DNA of 64,000 nucleotides, from contig JASSKH010000009.1 in NCBI GenBank assembly GCA_031763025.1, positions 7,421,718-7,485,717 on the forward strand. The letters run 5' to 3'. The position numbers were made by a program, and so were the translations under genes. A model generated the notes under the pieces. That model was not told the origin of the DNA, ran no database searches, and was given only the letters and a program-made list of their open reading frames with translations. Within the stretch, counting starts at the first letter, position 1. Each line of letters starts with the position of its first letter. This DNA is from Macrocystis pyrifera. Its lineage: Eukaryota > Sar > Phaeophyceae > Laminariales > Laminariaceae. Below are positions 46,577 through 57,894 of the stretch, one piece after another.

Positions 46577-46689
46577 TTACGGGGAGGGCACAGCAGATAG
46601 GACCAAATATTGTTATTAAAAATAGGGAAACATTGATAGTTCTTTGTGTGTACCGTAGGTCCTATGCACTACGAATGGTCCCCCGTAAG
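46577..46689. mobile_element. MITE family A, copy 3, reverse orientation
   Basis: CTTACGGGGAGGGCA at the left and TGGTCCCCCGTAAGAG at the right; GGACCAAATATTGTTA inside shows it is flipped relative to the 13948 copy. Confidence 0.8.
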
Positions 46690-47057
46690 AGCGCGGTCTG
46701 CGCTTCGGAATCGTCGTCCGCATCGTAAACGCGGCGCGGAGGCGTTTATGGCCAGTTTTGGCCCGTTTTGGCTGCGGTTTGGGGTCAGGGTTAGAGTCAG
46801 AGGTTGGGTTGTCGTTTAATAATACTGACTACTGCTGTAGTACTGTAGTTTTCGCGGTACCCCGCCCCCCCCCCCCGACACGCACGTCCCGTCCCGTACG
46901 GAGGAGTGGGATATGGTGCCGCTTGGCAAAATGTTATTATCAATGTCGATATCAATAATAGCAGCACTCTGCTGTTTGCGCCGGCGAAAATTCGACCATC
47001 GAGCATGTAGGTCTACACAGCATGGCAATAATGTCTCCATGTGCGTTGATGTATCTA

Positions 47058-47166
47058 CTATTTCGGGAGACTATAGTAAATAGGACCAGATATGGTCAGT
47101 AATATTGGGGAAATATGTAGGTTTTTGTGCGTACCGTAGGTCCTGTTTACTATGGTCCCCCGTAGA
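47058..47166. mobile_element. MITE family A, copy 4, reverse orientation
   Basis: TAGTAAATAGGACCAGATAT at the left and TACTATGGTCCCCCGTAGAT at the right. The left terminus is diverged. Confidence 0.8.
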
Positions 47167-47848
47167 TATTTAACAAGGCCAGTACTTGGTACCTGGCACA
47201 TGCGAGTATAACTTCCGTAAAAACGAGCCTGTCTTGTCTGCCTGTCGGTCCGTCATCACGGTCTCGCGATCTGGAGTGCTTCACCCCCCGCCTTTACCTC
47301 ACGGGTACGAATTACAGGGGCTTAGCTTCGCGGGGCGGCAGGTCGTCGCCCGCTACGCTCGCTGAAGGAAGAACAGAACACGTGAAACGGATGAAGCAGG
47401 TAGAGCAGCAGTGCATGATTTGACGCAATGCGCGACGGGACAATGTCAAGAGCATCCATGATGCAGAGAAAAAATCCCGAACTCTCCACGCATGCACCAT
47501 GTTTTATTGGTGATGGTGTTGAATGTAATGTTTTTTTTTGTTTTATTATTATGTATTTTGAGAACATAAATCAAAAGGCAAAATACTCGCAAATTGTAGA
47601 TGGCGCCTATTTGCGAGATTCTTTTTTGAGGCTCTCCCCTCTCCCCCCACAATCGTCCAGGACCCTGCTCTACCACCACCTCTAGAACTCGCTCCGCCAA
47701 AACCTGGGGCACCCCCACCTGGCTTGGATCCCTTTGCCGGAGACGACCGGTATATCGTGGACATGCTACTGCTCGCTGGTCCAAGCTTTGGCGCGCTGTG
47801 TGTTGCGCGTGTTGGTTCCAAGCCACACCAACTTCAAAATTCATCCGT

Positions 47849-49040
47849 GAACAAAGAGGAAGAGAGTCTGCCAAACCGCTGGAAAAAAAAAAGAAAACTT
47901 TTCTTTTTCCGAGAAAAGTGTGGCACGATAAGCAACCACTCAGAGAAACAAAAGACAAACAGTTGTTGTCGGGTCACGGGGTGTTCGAAATTTCATGGGT
48001 CGGGTCGGGTCGGGTCAGGAAGTGTTGAAAATCTCACGGGTCGGGTCGGGTAGGGTCAAGAGGTTTTCAAATCTCGCGGGTCGGGTCAGGTCGGGTCAAG
48101 ATTTTTTCAAGTCGCACGGGTCGAGTCAGGTCGGGTCGAGAGGTGATGGAAAGCTAACGGGTCGGGTCAGGTCATGACCCGCGAGAAACGGGTCACTCGC
48201 GGGTCGGGCCAGCATGACCCGCGAGTTGTTTTTTTGCTGACCCGCGGGTCGGACACGCGCATCCGGCTCGTGGATCCGACACTTGAAACACTTCCCGCTC
48301 TCTGATCCAAAGGCTTCTCTCATACTAATACCCAATAATACTCCTTACGTAACATATTCAAACATTAATACATCGCCAAATCCATATACGCATGCCCGCA
48401 TTCTTCCATACCCTCTACAACCAGGCCACATATCGCTTGTGAGCACAACACTGAGTATTTGATTATTTTCGAAGTGTCGACCCACGGGCCGGATCCGCGG
48501 GTCGCGGGTCGAACCCGCGGGTTAAGATAAATGGTCTCGAGGGTCAAGGTGACCCGACCCGCATGAAACCCGTGTCTCACGGGTCAATCGAAAGGTGGCG
48601 GGTCGGGTCGGGTTGGGTCAGGTCGGGTCAGGAGTTTTTGAAATCTCGCGGGTCGGGTCGGGTCGGGTCGGGTCAGGAGATTTTTAAATCTCACGGGTCG
48701 AATCGGATCGGGTCAGCAGTTTTTTAAATCTCGCGGGTCGGGTCGGGTCGGGTCGGGTCGGGTCAAGAAGGTTCAAAATCTCGCGGGCGGGATCGGGTTA
48801 AGTCAACACACCTCAAATTTTTGGCGGGTCGGGTCGGGTCAGCTGACCCGACCCGGCCCGACCCGACCCGACCCGTGAGGTTTGACCTCACCCGCGAAAA
48901 CCCCGAAGAAAACAAAGAAAAGAACGCGAAGAAACCAAAGACCGTATAAGCGACAACTATTTGTCGTGGACTCTCTGAGAGCGAAGCAGGCCCTTGTAGT
49001 CAAGTGAAAGAAAGACAAAAGACAGAAGTAAGTAAGTTTA
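47849..49040. repeat. Dispersed repeat split by the GGGTC transposon
   Basis: The flanks of the transposon at 47960-48905 match the contiguous repeat at 8850-9080 (GCCAAACCGCTGG, AAAGTGTGGCACGATAAGCA on the left; GAAGAAACCAAAGACCGTA and GTCGTGGACTC on the right). Confidence 0.65.
47960..48905. mobile_element. GGGTC-type hAT-like transposon, diverged ends
   Basis: Same arrangement as 41981-43301 in reverse: arrays of GGGTC at both ends (47995-48215 and 48590-48890) and the conserved body between. The ends CAGTTGTTGTCGGGTCACGG and CACCCGCGAAAACCCCG are worn versions of the 19-base ends. The flanking 8-mers AAGACAAA and AAGAAAAC agree at 6 of 8 positions, as expected for an older insertion. Confidence 0.8.
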
Positions 49041-49170
49041 AATGTATAGAGAGGGTGGGTGGCACAACCAGTGTATCACTTCGGTCTCGTGCTGAGCATT
49101 GCCGATGACACCGAGCCAGCACTATTAATAGCTGATGTTGTTGTTGCTGCTGGCTGGCTTTTGTTTTCAT

Positions 49171-49198
49171 TAAAAAAAAAAAAAAAAAAAAAAAAAAA
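49171..49198. repeat. Poly-A tract
   Basis: About 28 A with no interruption. It could be the tail of a retroposed sequence but no body was recognised. Confidence 0.85.
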
Positions 49199-49766
49199 TG
49201 GTTTCAATGCGAATGAGGTGTGTCTCGGTTTGCGAATGATATGCATCGCGAAAAAAAAAAAAAAATGCGAGTGCAAGCCCGCCGGGCGTCCGCGTTCGGA
49301 ACACCCCGACTGTTGTGCCTGGGGATGGGCTCAGTTCAGCTGTCGCGTGGGACAAAGCTTGCACCTTTTTTGCTCGTTTTGCTGCGAGACACTCGTCGGG
49401 GGCACGACCACCTGGTCCGGGAAGTTGGGCGGTGAGTTGATACTACGAACCCTGCATGCGTGTACCCTCCGCAACTCACCCTCCCACTTTCCGGACTACT
49501 GCTGTGTGTCACACACCAGGCAAGCACGCATGCTTGGTAGGGTACGTATGACAGCACCAACTCACCCTCCCACTTCTTGAGCCAGGTATCCGTGCCCGCG
49601 GCCGCAGCAATCGTCCGAAGCCTTGTCCCCCGGCGAAGTTCACAGCGTGTTATTTTATTCTAAATGATTTTCGTGGCCATCCCCGCGCCCACCGCAGGCG
49701 AAAGGGAGACCCGTCAGCAGCGGGGAGCGAGCGGCGGTTAGGAAACCCCGTGCTGTCGCCGTTGGG

Positions 49767-49812
49767 GGCGGGGGGGGGGGGGGGGGGGGGGGTGATGAAG
49801 GGGGGGGGGGGG
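49767..49812. repeat. Poly-G tracts
   Basis: Two pure G runs separated by TGATGAA, at the 5' side of the sulfotransferase-like exon 1. Similar runs recur near 50260, 52065, 52960, 60345 and, as poly-C, near 59280, 60760 and 62757. Confidence 0.9.
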
Positions 49813-49821
49813 GTGGGGACG

Positions 49822-52800
49822 ATGAAGGGACGTAACACTCATGGAGGAGGCGGGCACCCCCCCAGCGTCGCCGCGGCCGCCGCAGCCGCCGCCGCGCGGT
49901 CGAAGGGCATGGCGGGGCATGCGCCCGTGCACAGCACGCCTACGCAGGTGCTCGAAACCGTGGACTTGACGGCCAAGGAGGGGTTGCTCTGGCACCCGAT
50001 ATCGATGAGGTCGGTCGTGTGTCCGCCGGAGGCGGAGGAGGAGGAGGACTGCGACGCGGTGGTGCGGTTCTGCCTGATCCACATCGCCGAGTACCAGAAA
50101 AACCCGTGGAAGTATCCGATGGCAGCTATGCTCCAGAAGATGAGCCAGTGCCAGGGGCCGGAGAACTCGCGCGCGTATCGCCTGTCTACTCTCCGGGTAA
50201 GCCGAAAGACCTGCCGTCGTGGGGGGTGGGTGGGTGGAGTGCAAGCGCTTTTTGGGCAGGGGGGGGGGGGGGGGGTCTCGCTCGCTGCATGGGTAACTCT
50301 AGCGTACACCACAGAGTGCGACATACCTACAGGTGCATCATAGTAAATAGGGCCTACGGTACACACAATAACCTACCTGGTATGTATTCACCTATTTTTA
50401 CTGACAAAAAAAATGGTCTTCTTTACTATGGCCCCCCGTAATAGATTAGAATAACAGTCGTATCGTAAGAATACAGCATGTTGCTGTATCCTACCTCGTA
50501 GTACCGAAGGAATAAATAATCCAGTGGTGGTATGGGGGTATCGTGACAAGAGATGAGCGTGCTGCCGTGCTGGCCCACATCGGGTTTCTCTTGCTTTTGC
50601 CAACGGGATGTTTTCTGCGCTACCTTCAGTGAAACGGCCTTACGGTTTCACTTTTTTTACCGACACACCTTCGGCGCATCGTGCTCGCTTTTTTGGTTCA
50701 GTCGAGTGCGACTAGTCACACTTCGTCGATAAAAGCCTCAAGCGTACCATGTTTCGCTTTTCTTCTTGTGTGGTACGCTTTTAATGTCCAGCCTTTGTAG
50801 GGTGCCGGGTTGTGCTCTCGGAGATACGAGCAGAACCGCCGTGGTGCCCCTTCCTTGAGTATTCGTGTTTTACTGGTACTGTTACGGGGGGCCGTAGTAA
50901 ATAGGACCTACGGCAAAGACACGAACCTATATTTTTTACCCATTTTTCCCGACAAATATTTGGTCCTATTTACTATGCCCCCCCCCCCCCGCCCAGTAAT
51001 ACAAGCGCAACGTAGTCCTACGATAGTCCTGATCAGTTGGACGCCGAAACATGGCGGCGTTTATTTACTACCGAAAATGCAACAGGTTTACTTTAATTCC
51101 GAGTAGTTTCTGAAGGTTTCGACCCCCCCCGCGCCCCCCCGAGAGCGTAACACACCAGTAAGGCCGTCGCGAGTCTGCTGCCTGCTGTCCCCGCTCTCGC
51201 CCCGAGATATCGCTAACGAGACACACATACAGCCAGCAATAAAAAAAGAGGCATTTTGACGCGAGGCGCACACGCGTATGCACCACGTAGAGAATAGAAA
51301 CGAACCAACTCGACCGTACGTCTACAGTGTGAATTGTAGTTTTTTCTTCCAAGCGGCGAAATCAAACGACGCCCCACACGCCCCCAAAAACCCGGCTCAC
51401 CTCCTCTTTCTTGTTTTTTTTTTCTTCTCCTGCCGCCTTAAGATTTTTTTTTTTTTTTTTTTTTTGCGATGCGATGCGATGCGATGCGCAATTGCCGGTC
51501 GCTTTTTGCCTTATTTCTGACCCCGTCCCTTTCTTAGCTATTACGGGGGGGGGGTCCATAGTTAACAGGACCTATGGTATACATAAAAACCTATATATTT
51601 ACCTATTTTTCCCAACAAAATTTTGTCCCCATTAACTATGGTCCTCCGTAATACCTGTCGCGGTTGGAACACGTCGGCCGGGGGGGGCGGGGGTACGGTT
51701 CTGGGGGGCGTTTTTTTTTTTGTTGTCGTGTTCGGGGGAAAACAGGCCTACATACGCGAGCACCCGGACGAGTTCTTGCAGCCGAGCGGCTTCGTCTACC
51801 ACGAGACTCGCACCGGGTCCACGCTCGTCGCCAACATGCTGGCCCACGTCCCGTCCAACCTCGTGGTCAGCGAGAACTCGCTCGCGGAGGAAGCCGCGAG
51901 GCGATGCCCCCAGTGCTCCCCCCAGCAGCGGGTGAGGCTGTCGAGAGACGTTTTGCTCCTCTTGGGCAACGCGAGGGGGGGGCACACCCACCTGTTCTTC
52001 AAGTTCCAGGACTCTACTTCGCTCAGCGTGGTGAGAGAAGGGGAGGGGGGTAACGAGGAGCGGGGGGGGGGGGGGGGGTGCACTCATTATCATGCATGGC
52101 CGTAGTCGTATGACCACGGTAGGGCGGGGTGTACTCATTATCGTAGTCGTACGGCCATAGACCCTCGCGTCCCGACGTACAACTTCGGGACGGAGGGGAG
52201 GGAGGGGGTAGGGTTGGGTCCGGGGGTTTTGCGTGAAATGCGGCCGGAACACCTCGCTCGGTGTGGGGAGCGGATAGGGGGAGGGGGGAGGGGGGGGTGG
52301 ATTGAGTCTGGAGATCTGCGTTAAATGCCGCCAAATATCTCGCTCGGTGTGGGGAGCAGGCGGCGTTCGGAGAGAGCGCGGGGGGGGAAGGGGCGGTGTA
52401 CTCAAGTCATGCATGGCCGTAGGCGTACGACCGCAAGTAAACCCCTGGCACCCCTACGATGCGGGGACGGAGCACATTCAAGGTTTTCACCGACCAGGCA
52501 GACATTGCTTGCACCAAGAGCGAAGCGCCGTGAGGTGTCCGGCGAGTCGCATGAAGGGTGAGCTGCATGCCATGCTCTGCCGAGAACCGCTCGGGAGGGG
52601 GGAGGGGGTTGGGTTGCGTGAAACGCCGCTGAATGCTTCGCTCGGTTTTGGTGGAACAGATAGGGAAACGGGGGACGGGGGACGGGGGGTTCGGTTGGGT
52701 CTGGAAATTTTGCGTGGAGAGCCGCCGAATGGTCGCGGCGCAGGATATTGGGTGTGATGCGGTCATTTGAGCGTAATGCGTACTGGTACGCTATTGCACC

Positions 52801-52952
52801 TGTCGTTCTTTTCCACCAGGTGGTATTTATTACCACTGTGGCCAGAAATGTAGTCCCCGTTTGGGCTCCGATGTTTGACTCCAACGGGGCTTATATTTAC
52901 GTCCAAAGTGGTGGTGTTTATTTCCTGTCTTCAGTCATCGACCGCAAGGCAA

Positions 52953-52990
<38 letters not shown>

Positions 52991-53599
52991 GGGGCGGGGC
53001 GGGGCGGCGGGGGGGTTACCCGGACGGCCAACGAGCTGCGCCGTCGCAACTGCTGTGTGTGAGGTTTCACCATCACGTCGCAACTGCTGTAAGGATTTAA
53101 CGATTCACCCCCTCTCGACCGTTTTGTGGAGTTCATGCAAAGACGTTGCGGCTAGCGTCATCTGTGGGTTCGACCGACGCTGTAGATCTACCACCGCCGA
53201 GAGGGTGAGGTCTTGCTATAGCCGTCACCAAACCGAACCGAACCGAACCGAACCGACAGGCGGAGCAACGCCCCGCCCCCCCCCCCGGCCCCTTCTCCAC
53301 TGCCTGCCGCAAAACCGGCGATGGGTTTTTTGGTCAGCATTTTTGTCCTGGTTTCGGTGCGGTCGATTGGTTCTCGGGCCGATCTGTTTTGTTTTGTTTT
53401 GTTTTTTTTTTCTTCGCGTCTGCACCAAGGCGAAAGCAACCTACCATCCCCTTCCTGTGCGTTTGCTTTTTTTTTTTTTCGGGTTGTTTTGTTTGACCGT
53501 ATCGTTTTTTCCCTTCCGCAGATGACGGAGGCGTTTCCCGACGTGGCGTGGGTGTTCCTTTTCAGAGACCCGGTGGAAGTCATGGTGTCAAATCTCAAG
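49822..53599 (+). CDS. Sulfotransferase-like P-loop protein, partial
   Basis: Sulfotransferases move sulfate from PAPS to sugars, steroids or proteins. Three exons join in phase 0 with GT-AG introns: about 49822-50196, 51746-52030 and 53522-53599. Exon 2 carries HETRTGSTLVANML, which fits the 5'-PAPS-binding loop, and exon 3 carries WVFLFRDPVEVMVSNL, which fits the 3'-phosphate loop (R and S). Exon 1 has an alanine run, an EEEED patch and CLIHIAEYQKNPWKYP; its start is uncertain because the ATG options (49789, 49822) lie in poly-G DNA. Three MITEs sit in intron 1 and LINE-tail repeats in intron 2. The gene must continue past the assembly gap; pieces at 56310-56364 and 56613-56681 are candidates. 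Family level is likely, substrate unknown. Confidence 0.75.
50337..50444. mobile_element. MITE family A, copy 5, in sulfotransferase intron 1
   Basis: CATAGTAAATAGGGCCTACG at the left (outer end worn) and TTTACTATGGCCCCCCGTAA at the right. Confidence 0.8.
50882..51000. mobile_element. MITE family A, copy 6, in sulfotransferase intron 1
   Basis: TTACGGGGGGCCGTAGTAAA at the left; right end GGTCCTATTTACTATGCCCC with an expanded C run. Confidence 0.85.
51538..51653. mobile_element. MITE family A, copy 7, in sulfotransferase intron 1
   Basis: CTATTACGGGG at the left and TATGGTCCTCCGTAATAC at the right, with TA on both sides. It lies 93 bases before the exon 2 acceptor. Confidence 0.85.
52083..52750. 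repeat. LINE 3'-tail fragments and ~85-base minisatellite in sulfotransferase intron 2
   Basis: 52405-52590 matches the tail repeat at 57895-58095 (CATGCATGGCCGTA, ACCAGGCAGACATTGCTTGC, AAGCGCCGTGAGGTGTCCGG). Around it a unit with GGTTGGGTC, TTTTGCGTG.AA, GCCG..GAAT and TCGCTCGGTGTGGGGAGC recurs near 52208, 52300, 52605 and 52690. Confidence 0.7.
52956..52988. repeat. Poly-G tract of about 33 bases
   Basis: Pure G run, followed by GGGGC repeats. Located in intron 2 of the sulfotransferase-like gene. Confidence 0.95.
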
Positions 53600-53649
53600 G
53601 TATTTTTTTCGTTTTGTTTTGTTTTGTGTCGGTTGGGTGGGAGGGAGGG

Positions 53650-53749
53650 NNNNNNNNNNNNNNNNNNNNNNNNNNNNNNNNNNNNNNNNNNNNNNNNNNN
53701 NNNNNNNNNNNNNNNNNNNNNNNNNNNNNNNNNNNNNNNNNNNNNNNNN
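53650..53749. other. Assembly gap (100 N)
   Basis: Exactly 100 undetermined bases, directly after sulfotransferase exon 3 and a G-rich tract. Length 100 is a conventional placeholder, so the real gap size is unknown and may hide an exon. Confidence 0.99.
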
Positions 53750-54012
53750 GTCCTCATCCACAACAACTCATCACATGCACCCCTTCTCCCTCCCCGTGGG
53801 CCCTTTACACCCAACGCATCGAATGTCTCAGCGGGTGCCAATGCCGGCAGCGACCGCCTTGCAGTGCTGGTCAGAGTGGCGAACGCGTCAACGCCAGAGC
53901 GATAGCAGGCAGATAGGGCGAGGACGCAGCACAGAAAAACCGTTCCCAGTGCCGGGCGACAGCGTTTTCTCGCTGTGCTAACACGCTGCGACACAGAGGA
54001 AGCGTGGCACAT
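53750..54012 (-). CDS. Possible first exon with signal peptide, truncated by the gap
   Basis: The minus-strand frame starts MCHASSVSQRV, has a hydrophobic core (LGTVFLCCVLALSACY) and then DAFATLTSTARR, with F in the place expected for stramenopile plastid preproteins. It runs into the gap. Against it: the region sits inside the sulfotransferase-like gene on the opposite strand, and no further exon was found. Confidence 0.2.
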
Positions 54013-55182
54013 CGCCTTGCCTCTTCGTCACCGCGCCAACAGCGAACGCGGAGCGCTGTGCTGTCTCTCGTCGTGGAAAGTGCGAAGCAGGATGCAGGAT
54101 TCATTTAAAAACACGAACCGGGGAGTTCCACAGATTGTTGATGGCGTGGTGAGAAGGGGTCAATTCTATAGATCGTGCCGGCATCGCTACGGCGTGCATC
54201 ACTCCGCAATTCCAGCCAGTCTGCCTTCCACACGCCAGATCGATAGGCAAACACAAAGGGAAACCTTAGCTGCGTCGCCACCACAAGGCTCTCGAGGATC
54301 TTAAGCTACTGCGCAGGTGAGTAGGCTCGACATATCTTGTCTACGGCCCTAGAGAGAAAACACACAAGCGGCGTATCTCGCCCACAAACGTTCCGGTTGT
54401 TTTCTTGTGAGACACAACGAAAACGCATCATCAATCGATCACATCTGAAACTGGGGATGCATTTGCAACTCGATTGCTTTTGCCTCCGGCCCTCCATCAT
54501 AGCCTTTGCGGGACTGACCAGAGTGCAGCACCCTCTGCGGTTCGATTGCGTCATTTTTCAACTATTCGATGAATAAGAGGCAACGCATTTTATTGCATTT
54601 TTCATATTTTTACTGGTCCATTTGTGCAAGTAGATCTACACAGCCAAGCCGGCGGATGCAAAATTCTACGCACCGCGGACGACACGAGTACTGCTGTCTT
54701 GGACAGCCGTAATGATCCCGCGTTTCCGTTCATACAGGCAGTGCAGAGTACCAGGCTGCGCGCGGACCGCGCCAGCCCTCCGTAGCATAGATGCCCACCC
54801 TACGGCCCCTGCTGCTCCTCATCGTATGGTGAACATCGGTCACGTAGATAAGGGGCGTTCACCACTCACACATACGGCAGTAGTGTTAATAGTAGCCCTC
54901 GAGTTGTTTCTTAACACATACATACACATACCTGGTACTTGTATACGTACGTACGTACGACGATCGCACAAGATGTGGGGGGGTTTCTCCTATTTTCATG
55001 GTACTCATGCGTACCTCTGGTATGGTCTATTACTGATTACGATAACTTTATAACTAACTGCTGTGATCGGTTTCCTCGGAGGACTTTCGACGGCAAGAAA
55101 GTTGAATCTGCAAGCCACCAGCAGTTATCCTATCGTACCATCAATACATCTGTAAAAATTCGGTAAAAATGGAATATAGACG

Positions 55183-55633
55183 AGGCGTATTACGCAGCTT
55201 GCAAAGTTGAGTATCAACTATTTAATCAGTCGAACTCACAGCTGACGTATTTCAAAAATTTATAAAATACATCTGACGTACGTGCGTACTATCTGTAGGT
55301 TACTCCGCTCCAGTATTTAGGATCCTCGATATGTCCTGTCCGGTGACCACGGACTCCAACATTATTAACATTTACATTTTGGACCTTTTTTTTTTTATTT
55401 TTCTAATCATCACTTTCACTGGCTGTCTCGACGGCCTTCTTTAGTGCCATCTGTCTTCTCCTGGACAAGCCGTGGTCATGGCACAGGTGTCGTCCCTTCT
55501 CCCCCCCGGCACGTGCCTTCATTTTTTGTCCCTGTGAGGTACTTTATAATTTTTTGAAATACGTCAGTTGTGAGTTCGATTGAGTAAATAGTTGATGTTC
55601 AACTTTGCAAGCTGCGCAAATGTAAATACGAGG
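55183..55633. mobile_element. Foldback element with ~80-base inverted arms
   Basis: GCGCAGCTTGCAAAGTTGA, TCAACTATTTA.TCA.TCGA and ACTCACA.CTGACGTATTT appear at the left and in reverse complement at the right, about 85 percent identical. The interior includes GACCACGG and GACAAGCCGTGGTC text shared with 3200-3340. Solo arms occur at 18195-18310 and 21215-21305. Confidence 0.8.
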
Positions 55634-55704
55634 TATTAAAAGAACAACGACGACCACATATATGATATCTTGGATATGATATCTTGGTGTCAACACTAAA
55701 CTCG

Positions 55705-55858
55705 TATTTACGAGGGACCATAGTAAATAGGACCTACGGTGCAGACAAACGCCCATATATTTTCCTATTTTTGCTGACAATTTTTGGTCCTGTTTACTAT
55801 TTTCCTACTTTTGCTAACAGTTTTTTGTCCTAGATTTACTATAGTCCTCCGCAATAGT
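55705..55858. mobile_element. MITE family A, copy 8, with internal duplication
   Basis: TTTACGAGGGACCATAGTAA at the left, TTTACTATAGTCCTCCGCAA at the right. The segment from TATTTT.CT to the right end occurs twice, making this copy about 40 bases longer than its relatives. Confidence 0.8.
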
Positions 55859-56309
55859 ATATGTTTACCAGTACCACGTGTTCAACTATTAATAGCATGA
55901 TACAGAGTACCATAATATCAAATGACCTTGATGTTTTCACCACTGCTGCAGGAATTCTTGTTCTGCCGCCTGAGAATCGAGGACGCCAGTCTTACAGCAG
56001 TGTATTGCACCCCACGGTCAGAAATGATTCGACCACGCAATGAATCGTTTACGTACAAGTGCCGCACCAGGTATTGTTTATTTATACGTACGATACCATC
56101 GTTGCCAGTTGCCATGCAGGTTACCTCGGGCAACGCTTGGAAACTCACATGGAAACTCACAGACCATTTTTTTGGTATATGGATGTTTGCTTGCCTCGCC
56201 GTGATTTTCCTTCTGAAAATGCGGGCCAATAATATACAGCATGTCCTGTTCCTGAGGTACAAATAACATAAATGCCTCCATCCCTTTCTACCTTGCACCC
56301 CAACAGCAG

Positions 56310-56681
56310 GCATGAGCTCTCCCGCCTGATTGCCGCCGGTGGAGCAGCGACCGCCTTGCGCCACGTAAGACGCGCGTCGCCGGGGGCAACGTTTCCGCGC
56401 TCCACACCCGTCGGGCGATCGTTATGCAACGGCCATCGGCCCACCCCCTTGACCGGTCCAGCAATAGTAGGAAGGCGGCAGTCAGCCAGGGAGGGGGGGG
56501 GGGGCAGGGGGGAGGTCACGCGGGGAGGACGGGGGCTGCTGCTGCGGCGGCGGTCGCGGCTGCGGCTGCTGCTACTGCTGCTGCGGCGGTTGTGGTTGGG
56601 TCTGTTCGGCAGGAGGACAGTGCCCTCGTGCTAGCCGCCGAGGCATACTCCATTCCTATTGGGCGAGCTTACCCGGACGTT
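56310..56681 (+). CDS. Two candidate exons, possibly 3' part of the sulfotransferase-like gene
   Basis: Exon 56310-56364 (acceptor CAACAGCAG; HELSRLIAAGGAATALRH; donor GTAAGA) joins in phase to exon 56613-56681 (acceptor TTCGGCAG; EDSALVLAAEAYSIPIGRAY, then PDV; donor GTGAGT). The joined text is protein-like and all four borders are good. The first exon needs a preceding exon ending in phase 2, while exon 53522-53599 ends in phase 0, so at least one exon lies between, perhaps in the gap. Same strand and order favour one gene, but a separate gene is possible. Confidence 0.45.
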
Positions 56682-56739
56682 GTGAGTACCAGAACGGAGG
56701 GGGGGCGTACGCGTCTTGTTTTTAATGTAGATTTCCCTC

Positions 56740-57875
56740 CCGGGGGGGGCGTACTTGTTTGTTGCTTGCCCTAGTGATTTTTTGACCATTGACCATCCAT
56801 CCCTTTCGAGACGGAGCACCGTTCCTACTCCTAGTAGAGACACCTCCAACAAATGAGCGCTCATTGCGTTGTTTCCATATATTACGCAAGACTTTTTGCC
56901 AATCTTATCCGCTTCCTGTTTTGCCGCCTGTGGACACCATCTATCTCCTAGGATAGCGATCGTTTTTTCTCGTTGCTATCTAGTGTATTAAACTCCTCCA
57001 TGTCACATTCGTCTATTTCCCTCATCTTTTCTTTCAACACACCCCGTTCCTCCTTGTGCATTTCACATTCTCCTATTATGTGAGTTATACTCTCTGTTGC
57101 TTTGCCACACGGGCACATATGTCTTGAATAGGTTAGATGGACAACGTACATCCCTGCCCTGTGCAACTCCTTGTAGAATATCAACATAATTCGATATGTC
57201 CAGCATCGCAGCACTTCTCGCACATTCCGTCATCTTTTTCATCATTTCTCCTCATTTTTTCTCTGCGTCCTATTTCCCACAGATTTGTCCACAGTACATT
57301 TCTCCATGCTGTAGCGTAGGCTTTCTGTACATGTAGAAAGAAACAGTAAGTTGTTAGTCCCGCGTCTTTCCTACCTTGGATTATCTTAACTATGGTGTAC
57401 ACATGCGGTTTGGCCTAAACCCTGCTTGCCCTTCGCTTATTTTGTCTTCCTTCTCCATCTTCGTTCCCATTCTATCGTTCAAAATCTTACAAAATATTTT
57501 GCCTGCTGTGCTTAGTAGCTTTATCCCTCTATAGTTCCCGGGTCAGCCTTATCTCCTTTCTTGGATAAGTTTGTTACTACTCCTTCTCTCCACCTCCTGG
57601 GTGCGTCCTCTTTTTTCCATATCCAGTTACACAACATAAACATCATGGTAAGCATTCCTTCTCCCGCGCAATTCATAAATTCATTCAGTATTCGGTCTGC
57701 CCCTGCTGCCTTTCTATCCTAGAGTTGTAGTTACACGCTTCGTACTACTTCTTCCCTTGTGAACTCTCTCTGTAACCCTTCCGAACCACTGTCTTCCCTT
57801 TCTGATGCCTCTACGTTCGCCTCTGCCCACGCGTTGATTCCCTTCTCGAATTCTGCGTCGAACGTCCTGGGTGGG
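56740..57875 (-). mobile_element. LINE (non-LTR retrotransposon), 5'-truncated and internally deleted
   Basis: Reading the minus strand from 57875 down: FEKGINAWAEANVEASERED, KAAGADRILNEF, WIWKKEDAPRRWREGVV, TNLSKKGDKADPG, then reverse-transcriptase text GLTTYCFFLHVQKAYATAWR and YVDILQGVAQG. Then there is a jump to the C-terminal knuckle MCPCGKATESITHIIGECEM and EERGVLKEKMREIDECDMEE. The catalytic FADD block and the rest of the palm and thumb are absent between ILQGVAQG and the knuckle, so it is an internal deletion. The frame changes several times; the copy is dead. The 3' end, with GTGTCTCTACTAGGAGTAGG and GGTCAATGGTCA, lies near 56740-56850. The text resembles a LINE I remember from Ectocarpus. 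Confidence 0.88.
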
Positions 57876-57894
57876 GGGGTGTACTCGATAGGAG

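Noticed and set aside
47980-48860. Possible telomere or subtelomere from GGGTC repeats
   Set aside because: The units lie inside bounded transposon ends, in both orientations, and occur at several internal sites. GGGTC is not the usual telomere unit of this group.
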